Source: Niallia endozanthoxylica
Lineage (GTDB): Bacteria; Bacillota; Bacilli; Bacillales; Cytobacillaceae
Assembly (NCBI RefSeq): GCF_008710145.1
Contig: NZ_VYKL01000031.1
Span: 1 to 64,000, forward strand
Length of the DNA stretch: 64,000 nucleotides
Direction of reading: 5' to 3'
Shown: in pieces, positions 27,078-36,065 of the stretch
Position numbering within the stretch: position 1 is the first letter of the stretch
Layout of the letters: each line of letters starts with the position of its first letter
The notes under the pieces: model-generated
The model's input: the letters and a program-made list of their open reading frames with translations, nothing else
The model's database searches: none
Told to the model about the DNA's origin: nothing
Made by a program: the position numbers and the translations under genes

Positions 27078-28198
27078 GATTTTTCTCCCTTTCTACTAAC
27101 ACTTTGAAAAACAGTTAATGTTTCTTGAACTGTTTTTGTCCATGAGAATGCTTTTCCTCGTTCATTGCCTTTTTCAATAAGCTCCAGCCTTGTCTGAGGA
27201 TGAAGCACTTTCAGAATAGATTGAGCGATCTCTTCAGGACTTTCAGGGTTAAATTGAAGAGCAGCATCTCTGACAATTTCAGGTATACTTCCTCGGTTCG
27301 AACATATTATCGGGCATTGAGATTTCATCGCTTCCACTAAAGGGATACCAAAACCTTCATAAAGGGAAGGGAAAATTAAAAAGCTCGCATTTTTATATAG
27401 GCTGGGCATTTCATCTGGAGGTAAAAAACCTAACAGCCTTACTTGATTTTCCAAATGATGTTCTTTTATGAATTTGATTACATCCTGGAAAATGATATTT
27501 CCTTTGTAAGAAAAGCCTGTTAGAACAAGAGAAATTTTCTTATGATACTGATGATTAAGATGTAGTATGGCTTTTAGTAGGTTTAGATGATTTTTGTGAG
27601 GCTGATAGCTTGCTGGATAAAGGGCATAATCATCAGGCAAGTCATATTTTTTCTTTATGTTTACGCTTTTTAGGTCATTCGTTGTTTTATTAAAAAATAA
27701 CGGTGCATCATGATAAATCACATAGATTTTTTCTTCCGAGAGTTTAAGATGCTGTATAATAGCCGCTTTTGAAAAGTTGGAAACGGTGATAATTCCGTCA
27801 AATGAGGGAGCAAATGCTTGATAATATTGATTATTCTCTTCTAATTGACCGGGAACAAATTGAGGATAGGATACATGCAGCAGATCATGTATGGTCACAA
27901 CTGTTGGTAATTGTATATTGGGAAGATAGGACCGATGCAGAGGAGAAAACCATAGGTCTAATTGAAGTTTGTGAATATCCTCATGAATTTTATCCAGATT
28001 CTTTATATCCTTTAAGATTATTATCTTTATTTTTTCATGATGCTGTGGAAAAATGTCCCGATAAGACCTAGTCAAAAATAAAAATAGCTCCACGTTTTCC
28101 GGGCTATTTGCTAGATGCCAAATCAAATTTTTTACGTATTGTTCCGCACCGCCAAATCTGTCTGTTGAAAGAGTAATAAGATTTATGCCAATCCTCAT
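27074..28198 (-). CDS. Family 4 glycosyltransferase (mannosyltransferase-like)
   Basis: 374 residues. F-G-G-A-E-Q-Y at the N-terminus, H-D-L-L-H in the acceptor domain, and the classic F-P-S-L-Y-E-G-F-G-I-P-L-V-E-A-M (E-x7-E) donor motif near residue 285. Start at 28198 with GGAGG. First gene of the minus-strand pair; transcribed away from the acidic-tailed protein at 28356. Confidence 0.88.
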   Translation of the reverse strand: MRIGINLITLSTDRFGGAEQYVKNLIWHLANSPENVELFLFLTRSYRDIFPQHHEKIKIIILKDIKNLDKIHEDIHKLQLDLWFSPLHRSYLPNIQLPTVVTIHDLLHVSYPQFVPGQLEENNQYYQAFAPSFDGIITVSNFSKAAIIQHLKLSEEKIYVIYHDAPLFFNKTTNDLKSVNIKKKYDLPDDYALYPASYQPHKNHLNLLKAILHLNHQYHKKISLVLTGFSYKGNIIFQDVIKFIKEHHLENQVRLLGFLPPDEMPSLYKNASFLIFPSLYEGFGIPLVEAMKSQCPIICSNRGSIPEIVRDAALQFNPESPEEIAQSILKVLHPQTRLELIEKGNERGKAFSWTKTVQETLTVFQSVSRKGEKS

Positions 28199-28222
28199 AT
28201 TTTTGAACCTCCAATTTCATTC

Positions 28223-28266
28223 CGGATGATGGACAAGGACATATTTTAACGAATCATCCGTTTTTA
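28223..28266 (+). terminator. Hairpin with T run upstream of the acidic-tailed protein gene
   Basis: CGGATGAT / ATCATCCG stem (28223-28230, 28253-28260) followed by T5. It lies in a divergent intergenic region, where a terminator is not needed for either neighbour. It could be an attenuator for the plus-strand gene or a barrier to antisense transcription. Confidence 0.4.
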
Positions 28267-28355
28267 GCCCTTTCGTAAAAATATTTTTTTCATTTAATAC
28301 AGTAGGGGAAGATAGAAATCCTCCGAAGTTAGTAACTCTGAAAGGGGTGTATTGA

Positions 28356-28937
28356 ATGGGAAACGATCATAAACATCAAAAAGTAAAAATAACCACCGGT
28401 CCATTTCTGATTACGGAAGAGGTAGGTCCTGATATACAAATTGGCAGGAATCTTGACAGATTGGTCATTATCCTGAAAAACCCAACTAAAAAGAAATTGA
28501 AAGCAAAGATTACTCTCGGTGTATGTCTTCAACCCGTATTAGATCCACAGCCTGGTTGGGGCAAACGTTCATATAGAGTATACGATGATATTCCTGAGCA
28601 GGATTTCTTTTTAGGGAATCATGAATTAAAACCGCATACTTGCACAAGAATTGAACGTGATATTCCTACTGATCTATTTGGATATGAGACTAGTACCGAT
28701 GAAAGAAATGCTGTTTATCGCGTCACAGCCACAGGAGATTTCAACATTTGCAATCAAACATGTGATCCAATATGCGGTCTGTTGGAAATTTCTGTAGTAG
28801 CTGGAAGCGTGGCTTTGTTTGATGAAGCAGGACTTGAACAGGCTGATCCAGCAACATTCTTCCGTTATAAAGATTTTGTCTTTTGTGAAGACCATGACGA
28901 GGACCACAACGATGATGATAGCGACGACGATGATTAA
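28356..28937 (+). CDS. Hypothetical beta-rich protein with aspartate-rich tail
   Basis: 193 residues, no signal peptide or membrane segment. The body (about 8-170) is a predicted beta-sandwich-like domain with I-G-R-N-L-D-R-L-V-I-I-L-K-N-P-T-K-K near the start and cysteines in C-N-Q-T-C-D-P-I-C-G. The tail is almost purely acidic (H-D-E-D-H-N then D-D-D-S-D-D-D-D). I do not recognise a characterised family. Its position inside a glycosyltransferase cluster of a spore former suggests a surface (spore or exosporium) protein or a glycosylation target; this is inference only. AAGGGG ribosome binding site. Confidence 0.75.
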   Translation: MGNDHKHQKVKITTGPFLITEEVGPDIQIGRNLDRLVIILKNPTKKKLKAKITLGVCLQPVLDPQPGWGKRSYRVYDDIPEQDFFLGNHELKPHTCTRIERDIPTDLFGYETSTDERNAVYRVTATGDFNICNQTCDPICGLLEISVVAGSVALFDEAGLEQADPATFFRYKDFVFCEDHDEDHNDDDSDDDD

Positions 28938-28990
28938 TTTTCCAATCCTATCTATTATTCCTTGTCTCTGTAAAGTAACAGAAGAAATTG

Positions 28991-29017
28991 AACTGCTGGT
29001 AGACTCAGCAGTTTTTT
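28991..29017 (+). terminator. Rho-independent terminator
   Basis: AACTGCTG / CAGCAGTT stem with a 7-nt loop followed by T-rich sequence, 53 bp after the acidic-tailed gene. Confidence 0.8.
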
Positions 29018-29068
29018 GTATATTCCGTCCTCATTATGTCTGAATAATAGATTTATTTTCCAAGGATT

Positions 29069-29773
29069 TTATCTCCTATTCATGAATTCACTTTTAAAAT
29101 CCGATAACAATTTTTTATTCAAATCATGAATAGGATGAAACCTTACCCCATAATCAATGGTATTCTTTCCATCACAATTATAACCAATGAGTCCAATATG
29201 CTGGAAATAGCTATCATTGGACACAAGAATCGGTACACCTTTTTGACGTAATAATCCACTCCATGCCCAATCAAATGAATCACTTGGAGGCAATTGATTA
29301 ACAATTTCCTGTATGACCTTTCTTGACAGGATGGAGCCAGCAGCTCCTATATGGTTTTTTTCTAAAAATACTTCTCCATTCATGATGATTTTTCTCGTTG
29401 GTTTATGACGTTTGGAGTTATACAAACTCAAGACTCCGCTGGTATCGTCAAAATGTTTCTTCGTAAAATTCAACCAATCCGGCCGGCAAATGAGATCTGA
29501 ATCCATCGTTACAAGAATATCATCATCAGATGAAAGAAAATCCACATACATTTGTCGTAAATTTCGGTCAGGACCGATATTTTGCTTTCTTTGAATGATC
29601 TCAATCGCATTTGGAAACCATTTTTTTAACTCTGTGATGCTGAATTCCGTACTGCAGTCGTCGTAAATCCGTATATGACAAGCGTCTAGATTTTCCGTCA
29701 ATGCAAGCGACTGCTGAAATCTCATGATGTATTTTTTTCGATTAAACGTTGTGATGCCAATGGTGGTCTTCAA
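29069..29773 (-). CDS. Family 2 glycosyltransferase
   Basis: 234 residues, GT-A. T-I-G-I-T-T-F-N-R-K-K-Y start, R-I-Y-D-D-C-S-T (about residue 37) and T-M-D-S-D-L (DxD-like, about residue 90). D-W-A-W-S-G-L-L occupies the later acidic position. TTG start at 29773 with GAGGTG upstream. Single minus-strand gene ending toward the acidic-tailed protein gene. Confidence 0.82.
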   Translation of the reverse strand: MKTTIGITTFNRKKYIMRFQQSLALTENLDACHIRIYDDCSTEFSITELKKWFPNAIEIIQRKQNIGPDRNLRQMYVDFLSSDDDILVTMDSDLICRPDWLNFTKKHFDDTSGVLSLYNSKRHKPTRKIIMNGEVFLEKNHIGAAGSILSRKVIQEIVNQLPPSDSFDWAWSGLLRQKGVPILVSNDSYFQHIGLIGYNCDGKNTIDYGVRFHPIHDLNKKLLSDFKSEFMNRR

Positions 29774-29937
29774 TTTGTCACCTCATTCTTTTCTTGCCTG
29801 AATAGAGTATTTCACTGTTAAATAAACTGAGAACGTTAATGAAATAGAATTTATTTATAGCTTATGAGAGTCTAATTAATTGTGACTAATAAATTGGATC
29901 GCTTTTAATCGTAAAAGCAAAGTACAGGAGAAATAAT

Positions 29938-30633
29938 ATGTTTGAACAAATTTCCATTCTCATTCCGTTTAAAGAAGATAATGGGATAAGAAGTGAAACA
30001 CTGCAGTGGGTCATTCGTTTTTATCAGAATGTCATCCCTGAAGCAGAAATCTGTATCGGCGAAAACGATGACAAGATTTTCAATCGATGTAAAGCCATTA
30101 ATGCGGCTGCCGAAAAAGCCTCTCGAAATGTTTTTGTCCTCGCTGACGCCGATGTGATCTATGATCCCGATCTTCTTGTTGAATCCGTTCTTTCCCTTCA
30201 AAAAGCACCATGGGTGATTCCTTTTAACCGAATATTAGATATATCACAGAAAAAGACAGAGGAAATTTTAAAGATTGAGCCCAGTTGGCCATTATCACTT
30301 ACTAATGAAAATTACAGCGAATTTAAAATTGACAAACTGTTTGCCGGTAAATTAAATGTCCTATCCAGAGAAGCATTCGAAAAAGTAGGGGGATATGATG
30401 AACAATTTCTCGGGTGGGGCTGCGAGGATGATGCATTCCTACTTGCCATGAATACGCTATCCGGCCAGTTTATCAATATGAATAGACCGATTTACCATTT
30501 CTGGCATCCTTTTGTGGGAGCAGATAATAATCCATATTATAGAAAAAACCTCAAACGACTATCCCGTTATCAGCAGGCAAACGGAAATCCTATAAGAATG
30601 CAAAAGTTAATTCGAAATAATAGAACAAGATAA
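29938..30633 (+). CDS. Glycosyltransferase with galactosyltransferase-type C-terminal motif
   Basis: 231 residues. V-L-A-D-A-D-V-I-Y holds the DxD motif (about residue 66-68). F-E-K-V-G-G-Y-D-E-Q-F-L-G-W-G-C-E-D-D-A is the hallmark of the Glyco_transf_7C (beta-1,4-galactosyltransferase/chondroitin synthase-like) group. AGGAG start context. Last recognisable gene of the glycan cluster. Confidence 0.85.
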   Translation: MFEQISILIPFKEDNGIRSETLQWVIRFYQNVIPEAEICIGENDDKIFNRCKAINAAAEKASRNVFVLADADVIYDPDLLVESVLSLQKAPWVIPFNRILDISQKKTEEILKIEPSWPLSLTNENYSEFKIDKLFAGKLNVLSREAFEKVGGYDEQFLGWGCEDDAFLLAMNTLSGQFINMNRPIYHFWHPFVGADNNPYYRKNLKRLSRYQQANGNPIRMQKLIRNNRTR

Positions 30634-30678
30634 TAAGGAGGAAGGAACATCGGAAAAATATTTACCCTTCCTCCTTAT
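30633..30678 (+). other. Stem-loop at end of glycosyltransferase gene
   Basis: ATAAGGAGGAAGG / CCTTCCTCCTTAT perfect 13-bp stem that overlaps the stop codon. No T run follows, so it may stabilise or process the mRNA rather than terminate. Confidence 0.5.
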
Positions 30679-30783
30679 CGGGTGGAGAAAAGCAGCGGGT
30701 TGTCATTGCCCATACTATTATTCACAAACCATTTCTACTAATATTGAATATATTTATAATTTTGTAAAGCTAGGATTGAAAGT

Positions 30784-30921
30784 AACAATATTATTGTCCA
30801 TATAAATCCTGATTTTGATTGTTTTGCTTCTGTTTATTTGGCGAAATATTATATTCAGCATAGAAAATTCCCAAAGCATTATCAAAAAATCGGCGAATAT
30901 GCAGAAAATTTTAAAGACTAG
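30784..30921 (+). pseudogene. Short remnant of a DHH-like/metal-hydrolase-type gene
   Basis: A 45-codon frame without a start codon reads N-N-I-I-V-H-I-N-P-D-F-D-C-F-A-S-V-Y-L-A and ends at TAG 30921. H-x-N-P-D-x-D-x-x-A-S-x-Y-L resembles the H-x-x-P-D-x-D motif of DHH-like phosphoesterases and related proteins. Nothing homologous could be seen on either side, so it would be a decayed fragment. The call is weak. Confidence 0.3.
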
Positions 30922-30996
30922 AATGGGATAGGGAACAGAGGAAGTGGACAGAACTTGTTCCAAAGAAAAATCTGAGTCATATGTTATATAAAACAT

Positions 30997-31027
30997 AAAA
31001 AAACTCGTCAAAGTGACGAGTTTTTTA
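30997..31027. terminator. Bidirectional terminator of the TAXI-TRAP operon
   Basis: AAAAAACTCGTCA / TGACGAGTTTTTT with a 3-nt loop. It follows the minus-strand permease gene (stop near 31038) by about 10 bp. A very similar hairpin ends the aldehyde dehydrogenase operon at 52895. Confidence 0.85.
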
Positions 31028-31037
31028 CAATTCATGC

Positions 31038-32963
31038 TCAGGATGGTGTACTCAGTTCCACTGTCCGGCTCCGTTTTGTCTGAACAACAAATACTAGAAT
31101 AACTAACCCTATACCAATTGCGCTATATAGAATATGAGGATAGATGAGTAATAGACCACTTGTGATTAATAATAGGCGATCTATAATCGTGGTTTTAGTT
31201 TTAAGCCATCCAATGACACCCGCACCAAATGTAACCACTCCTAATAAAGCTGTAAGGAATGAAATCATGATCTGCGTTAGAGAGCCTTCTAATAATAAGG
31301 CTGGTTCCAAAACAAACATAAACGGAACAATAAAACCGACTAAACCTAACCGAACGGCCTCTAAGCCAACCTGGTTTGGATTGCTTTCCGCAATACCCGC
31401 TGCTGCATAGGCTGCCACTGCAACGGGAGGAGTGATAGCTGAGAAGATAGAAAAATAGACAATAAACAAGTGAGCAGACATGAGGGAAACACCTAATTCC
31501 ATTAGAGCTGGTGCTGCTAACATCGCTGTTAAAATATAAGCAGCTGCAACAGGCATTCCCATCCCTAGAACGATGCAAATAAGCATAACTAATAGTAAGG
31601 TTGGAAGAAGCAGCCCTTCTGTTAATCCAAGCACAATGCTTGTTAACTTTCCGCCAAGACCTGTAGACATAATGCCAGCTATCACTAAACCTGCTGCTGC
31701 ACATGCTGTCGTGACAGGTATGGAAGACTTTGCCCCATCAACCATTGCCACGAAAATTTCTTTAACACCCATACGTGTCTGTTTCCGAAACCAGCTGACA
31801 ACAACAATCGCTAAAATTCCGAATAAACCAGTCATCGATGCACTATAGCCCCTTAAGAGTAAAAGGATTAATACAATTAATGGAATAAAATAATACCATC
31901 CTTCTTTTAATACCTGTGATGCTTTTGGAATCTCTTCCTTTTTCGCTGTTGGTAAATTTAGACGTACAGCCTCGAAATGAACCATTGCAAGTAAAGAAAG
32001 ATAGTAAAGAATACTAGGAATGATAGCTGCCATGGCAATCGATATATAAGGCAGCTGTGTGATAGCAGCCATTAAAAAAGCAGAAGAGCCCATAATCGGC
32101 GGCAAAATACTGCCGCCAGTAGAAGCAGCAGCCTCAACTGCCGCCGCAAAGGATGGTTTGTAACCAGACTTTTTACTGACAGGAATGGTGAAGGTGCCAG
32201 TCGTAACAACATTTGCTGTCGGGCTTCCAGATATCGTTCCAAAAAACGCACTGGCTAAAACGGCTACCTTTGCAGCTCCTCCTCGAGATCTTCCAGCTAA
32301 TGCAGTTGAAAGCTGAAAGAAAAACTCTCCCGCACCTGCTTTCTGTAAAAAAGATCCGAACAACAAAAACATATAAACGAATGATGCGGCAACCGCAATA
32401 GGTGAACCCCAAAGTCCATTAAAGCTATAAGCTAAATCCTCTACCACTTCAGGGAAGGAAAACTTTCTATGCCAAAGCAGACTATCTAGATGATGACCCC
32501 ATAACGCGTAGCTAATTCCCATCAACACAATGATAACAATCGGAACACCAATAGTTCTACGGGCTGCTTCGATACTTAAGATGACAAACAAGAATCCAAA
32601 AAAGATATCCAAGGTAGATAATGAATCAATAATAGGGATTCTTACCGCAATCCGATCGGCATGAATGGTAAAATAAACTCCCGCCCCCAAAGCGAAAAAG
32701 GAACAAATCCAATCCATCTTTGTTGGAATATGACGAGAGTCTGTTTTTTTAGAAAAACTATATAATAAAAAGGTTAATACTAGAATGAAAGTTAAATGAG
32801 TCGCCATCAGTTGGATAGGGGCCAGTTTCCCCCAAACAACAGACCAAACTTGAAATAAAGATAAAAGGAAGGCAAAATACACAAATAATTTCAAGTGGAG
32901 CCCTGATAACTGACGCCTTTCTCCTTCTGTTAACCATGCTGTTAAACGATTTTTTAAGTTCAT
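31038..32963 (-). CDS. TAXI-type TRAP transporter fused permease (DctQM fusion)
   Basis: 641 residues. N-terminal four-helix DctQ-like part (about 20-140) fused to a 12-14-helix DctM-like part with F-G-T-I-S-G-S-P-T-A-N-V-V-T-T-G-T and G-M-G-M-P-V-A-A-A-Y signatures. These 4TM/12TM fusions pair with TAXI periplasmic or lipoprotein receptors and import substrate with an ion gradient. It lies 62 bp after the receptor gene in a two-gene operon divergent from niaR. The substrate is not known; see the finding on a possible NAD-precursor role. Confidence 0.9.
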   Translation of the reverse strand: MNLKNRLTAWLTEGERRQLSGLHLKLFVYFAFLLSLFQVWSVVWGKLAPIQLMATHLTFILVLTFLLYSFSKKTDSRHIPTKMDWICSFFALGAGVYFTIHADRIAVRIPIIDSLSTLDIFFGFLFVILSIEAARRTIGVPIVIIVLMGISYALWGHHLDSLLWHRKFSFPEVVEDLAYSFNGLWGSPIAVAASFVYMFLLFGSFLQKAGAGEFFFQLSTALAGRSRGGAAKVAVLASAFFGTISGSPTANVVTTGTFTIPVSKKSGYKPSFAAAVEAAASTGGSILPPIMGSSAFLMAAITQLPYISIAMAAIIPSILYYLSLLAMVHFEAVRLNLPTAKKEEIPKASQVLKEGWYYFIPLIVLILLLLRGYSASMTGLFGILAIVVVSWFRKQTRMGVKEIFVAMVDGAKSSIPVTTACAAAGLVIAGIMSTGLGGKLTSIVLGLTEGLLLPTLLLVMLICIVLGMGMPVAAAYILTAMLAAPALMELGVSLMSAHLFIVYFSIFSAITPPVAVAAYAAAGIAESNPNQVGLEAVRLGLVGFIVPFMFVLEPALLLEGSLTQIMISFLTALLGVVTFGAGVIGWLKTKTTIIDRLLLITSGLLLIYPHILYSAIGIGLVILVFVVQTKRSRTVELSTPS

Positions 32964-33025
32964 TCTGTCTCAGGAACTCCCTTCTTTAGATGTGGTATTT
33001 TCAATTATGCAAGGGTTTTCATCCA

Positions 33026-34033
33026 TCATTGGAGAAGTCCTTGTTCTTTGAAAAATTTCTCCGCTCCTGGATGCAGGGGAACTTTTCCCACGTTTGTTAT
33101 ATTAAAATCAGATAAATTATTAAATTCCTTATGAACCGTTGCTAGATAGTCAAAGTTATCGTAAATGGACTCTGTCACACGGTACACTTCTTCTGCTGAT
33201 ACATCCTTGTGAACAATTAAAATAGCAGGGGTATAGATAGTATTCATATCCTGTTTTAAAAATTTGTAGCTGTTTGCCGGGATTGTTCCTGCCTCCATTC
33301 CTAAATGTTCTGACACTTCTTTAATCACGCCTTGATCTAGCGATAAAAACTTCAAATCATTTGTTACGGATGCCTCTAAAATATCACTAGAAGGGACAGA
33401 TACCGCGTCACCTGTTACATTTATTCGATTATCAGCCATTAATTCAAAGGTTTTCGAACCATCTAAATGGTCTACAGACCCACCCCAGGAAGCGATATCT
33501 TCGTATGTGACACCATATTCTTGTAAAATAGTCCGTGTAATGATTTCGCCTGCTGAGCCCTTCTGGTCAACAGCCAGACGGATAGGAGCTTTATTTTCGA
33601 TTACTTCACTTAATGTTTGATATTTCACATCTGCTCGTGCAATAAATTGATAGTAGTTTGCTGGAATCACAACACTAACTGCACGAATATCTTTATAAGC
33701 TTCCTTATATGGTTCGGTTCCACTGAATGCTGCATAAGCAGTCATTGCATACGTCAATCCATAAGGTACAGTATTCGTCCCGACACTCGCGGGATTTTCA
33801 ACAATCCCACCTGGCTCTACTGTAATAATAGAATTTTTATTTTCCCGTCGAATGGATTCGGCTATTCCTTCAGTGAAGACAGACCATGCACCTCCTGTAC
33901 GACCTCCTATAATTGTCGTTTTAATTGGGTCAGTAGAGTCTTCTGAAGCGGCTCCTGCTTCGTTCCTACAACCCACTAGAAGGAACAACGAACTCATTAA
34001 TACTAGAAATAAAGTACCGTTTCGTTTAGTCAT
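33026..34033 (-). CDS. TAXI-family TRAP transporter solute-binding lipoprotein
   Basis: 335 residues. Signal peptide with lipobox L-L-V-G-C (Cys about 22); then T-I-I-G-G-R-T-G-G-A-W-S, the conserved N-terminal signature of TAXI receptors, P-G-G-I-V-E-N-P-A-S-V, and D-Q-K-G-S-A-G in the middle. The start at 34033 is chosen for its GGAGGGG ribosome binding site and proper signal peptide; an ATG at 34090 would put 19 extra residues before it. It delivers substrate to the fused permease downstream. Confidence 0.9.
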   Translation of the reverse strand: MTKRNGTLFLVLMSSLFLLVGCRNEAGAASEDSTDPIKTTIIGGRTGGAWSVFTEGIAESIRRENKNSIITVEPGGIVENPASVGTNTVPYGLTYAMTAYAAFSGTEPYKEAYKDIRAVSVVIPANYYQFIARADVKYQTLSEVIENKAPIRLAVDQKGSAGEIITRTILQEYGVTYEDIASWGGSVDHLDGSKTFELMADNRINVTGDAVSVPSSDILEASVTNDLKFLSLDQGVIKEVSEHLGMEAGTIPANSYKFLKQDMNTIYTPAILIVHKDVSAEEVYRVTESIYDNFDYLATVHKEFNNLSDFNITNVGKVPLHPGAEKFFKEQGLLQ

Positions 34034-34167
34034 TTTTCTTACCCCTCCAATCATGTGCTCAAGTTTTAACAATGTATTGAAATCCTTCATGAATATTTAA
34101 AATACATTCACTTATCATAAACGATTTTTTATTTTGCTAAATATCCTCATTTCGTTAATAGGATTAC

Positions 34168-34183
34168 AGGTGTCTTGACATCT
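34168..34183. promoter_or_regulatory. Candidate NiaR operator (AGGTGTC-TT-GACATCT)
   Basis: 16-bp palindrome with one mismatch in each 7-bp arm and core TGTC-TT-GACA, in the niaR/TRAP divergent region. TTGACA at 34175-34180 can double as a -35 element for niaR, with TAATAT at 34199 as a possible -10 (18-bp spacer). Binding would be expected to autoregulate niaR and may affect the TRAP promoter. Confidence 0.55.
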
Positions 34184-34315
34184 ATATTTACACAATAATA
34201 ATATAATATCAATATTATTTTTATCTAGAAGATAGATAGACTATAAAATTTGATAGAAATGTCGTTCTAGTAGAATGGAGTTAGGTAACTTGACGGTAGA
34301 GGAGGTGCCATTATT

Positions 34316-34864
34316 ATGAAGGTAGAAGCGAAGATGTCTTCAACCAAACGGCAGCAGCTGATTATAGACAAATTAGAGAACACAAATACCCCGATTACTG
34401 GTTCTGAATTTGCAAAAATGGCCAATGTGAGCAGGCAGGTCATTGTACAAGATATCTCTTTGCTTAAAGCGAAAAATATACCTATTATGTCGACAAGCCA
34501 AGGCTATATACTAAATAATAATAAAGAAAAGGAACATAATTACGAAGCTGTCATTATCTGCAATCATTCCCTCAATCAAATTGAGGAAGAGTTATTCATA
34601 CTAGTTGGCCATGGAGTAACCGTTAAAGATATTATGATAAAACATGCCGTTTATGGTGAATTAAAAGCTTCCGTTATGGTGAGCAATCAATCTGAGGTAG
34701 AGCAGTTTATGAAAAGAATAAAGGATGCCAATGCGGTTTCCTTATCAAGTCTAACAGACGGAATCCATTATCATACATTAGAAGCAGATTCAAAAGAAAA
34801 AATCGAGGCTGCTTTCAGGGAACTGAAAAAAGCAGGAATCCTTGTGAATTATTTAAACCAGTAA
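34316..34864 (+). CDS. niaR: NAD-precursor-responsive repressor NiaR (HTH-3H)
   Basis: 182 residues: an N-terminal HTH_11 winged helix (R-Q-Q-L-I-I-D-K-L, then S-G/S-E-F-A-K-M-A-N-V-S-R-Q-V-I-V-Q-D-I) and a C-terminal 3H domain. Its three conserved histidines are visible in V-G-H-G, I-K-H-A-V-Y-G and D-G-I-H-Y-H-T-L. It matches B. subtilis NiaR (YrxA), which uses nicotinic acid as co-repressor of NAD synthesis and niacin-uptake genes. GAGGAGG start context. It diverges from the TAXI-TRAP operon rather than from nadBCA. Confidence 0.9.
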   Translation: MKVEAKMSSTKRQQLIIDKLENTNTPITGSEFAKMANVSRQVIVQDISLLKAKNIPIMSTSQGYILNNNKEKEHNYEAVIICNHSLNQIEEELFILVGHGVTVKDIMIKHAVYGELKASVMVSNQSEVEQFMKRIKDANAVSLSSLTDGIHYHTLEADSKEKIEAAFRELKKAGILVNYLNQ

Positions 34865-34882
34865 AATGAATAGGTTTTCCCC

Positions 34883-34918
34883 AAAAATCCAGTCCGTCGT
34901 CCTGGATTTTTCTTTTTT
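34883..34918 (+). terminator. Rho-independent terminator
   Basis: AAAAATCCAG / CTGGATTTTT stem (34883-34892, 34902-34911) followed by T-rich tail, after niaR. The remaining gap to 35138 is AT-rich with no recognised element. Confidence 0.8.
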
Positions 34919-35138
34919 TACAAGATAATAGTTTGCTTATAGTCCGAAAGTATGTGATCCATGATTTAGTTGACAGATGACAATCCAGAAGTCTTTACAG
35001 ATATTTTTATAAAAATATAATATTTTACGCGGAATCATAAAATAATCTTAAAAAAATAAAATGCTAGATTTTTTACATTATTTGTGATTTAGTAAATTCT
35101 ATAAAAATATCAAAAACCAAGTAAAGAAGGGTGTTCAC

Positions 35139-36065
35139 ATGCAGCTGTTACTAACAATTATATTAGATATCATTACACCAGTATTTATTCTCATTGCACT
35201 CGGAGTTATTTTACACAGGAAATTTATCCTTGATTTAAGTACTCTATCAAAGCTGACTACTTATTTGCTTCTTCCTGTTATTGGATTCGTTAACATTTAT
35301 GAAAGCCGAATTGGTGCAGAAATGCTTTTATTGATTTTTGTATTTTGGTTATGTCAAAGCCTAGTACTCATATCAATGGTTGAGGTATCTTCAAAGGTTT
35401 TTAAGTTTGATAAAAAGCTTGCATCCACCTACAAAAATAGTATTGTTCTCAATAACTCCGGAAATTTTGGCCTCCCGGTCAGCCAGCTTGTATTTGCGGG
35501 TAATTCATTTGGACAATCGATCCAAATTCTCATGATGGTCCTGCAAAATCTCCTAACCTATACTTACGGACTTGTGAATTCCATTTCTGCCAGTACTACA
35601 GGAATGAAGGAGGTCATGAAACAATTCTTGAAAATTCCAATCCTCTATGCGTTATTGCTTGGGTTGATTTTTAATTCCTTTTCCGTCCAAGTTCCTTCTT
35701 TTGTTTGGCAGCCGATTGAAAATATTACAAATGCTTTCATAGCAGTTGCCCTTATCACTTTAGGTGCCCAAAGTGCTTATATAAAAGTTCAGAAGCCGTC
35801 CCTTCCTTTAGTTTTGAGTTTAATTGGCAGGTTATTGATTTCACCAGCAGCGGCACTTGTTATTATTTATCTTTTACAATTGGAAGGGACGATTGCCCAA
35901 GGTTTATTTATTGCTAGTGCTTTCCCTTCCTCACGAAACAGCGCATCATTTGCGTTAGAATATAATAATTATCCTGAATATGCGGCACAAACCGTATTGT
36001 TATCAACGATTTTAAGTAGTATTACCGTCACGATTGTCGTATTTTTATCAACGATTTTATTTTAA
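35139..36065 (+). CDS. AEC (auxin efflux carrier) family transporter
   Basis: 308 residues, about ten membrane helices. Family features include the N-terminal P-V-F-I-L-I-A-L-G segment, N-S-G-N-F-G-L-P in the middle and S-A-F-P-S-S-R-N-S-A in the C-terminal half. Bacterial AEC carriers often transport malate, malonate or other carboxylates; the substrate here is inferred only from the surrounding carboxylate genes. AGAAGGG ribosome binding site. It is transcribed alone. Confidence 0.85.
   Translation: MQLLLTIILDIITPVFILIALGVILHRKFILDLSTLSKLTTYLLLPVIGFVNIYESRIGAEMLLLIFVFWLCQSLVLISMVEVSSKVFKFDKKLASTYKNSIVLNNSGNFGLPVSQLVFAGNSFGQSIQILMMVLQNLLTYTYGLVNSISASTTGMKEVMKQFLKIPILYALLLGLIFNSFSVQVPSFVWQPIENITNAFIAVALITLGAQSAYIKVQKPSLPLVLSLIGRLLISPAAALVIIYLLQLEGTIAQGLFIASAFPSSRNSASFALEYNNYPEYAAQTVLLSTILSSITVTIVVFLSTILF

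Noticed and set aside
30754-31035. 93-codon minus-strand frame behind the TRAP permease
   Set aside because: Includes the terminator hairpin sequence and lacks a ribosome binding site; the opposite strand carries the more protein-like remnant.
31144-31848. Long plus-strand frames antisense to the TRAP permease
   Set aside because: Shadows of a high-quality permease gene; no start context and no family resemblance.
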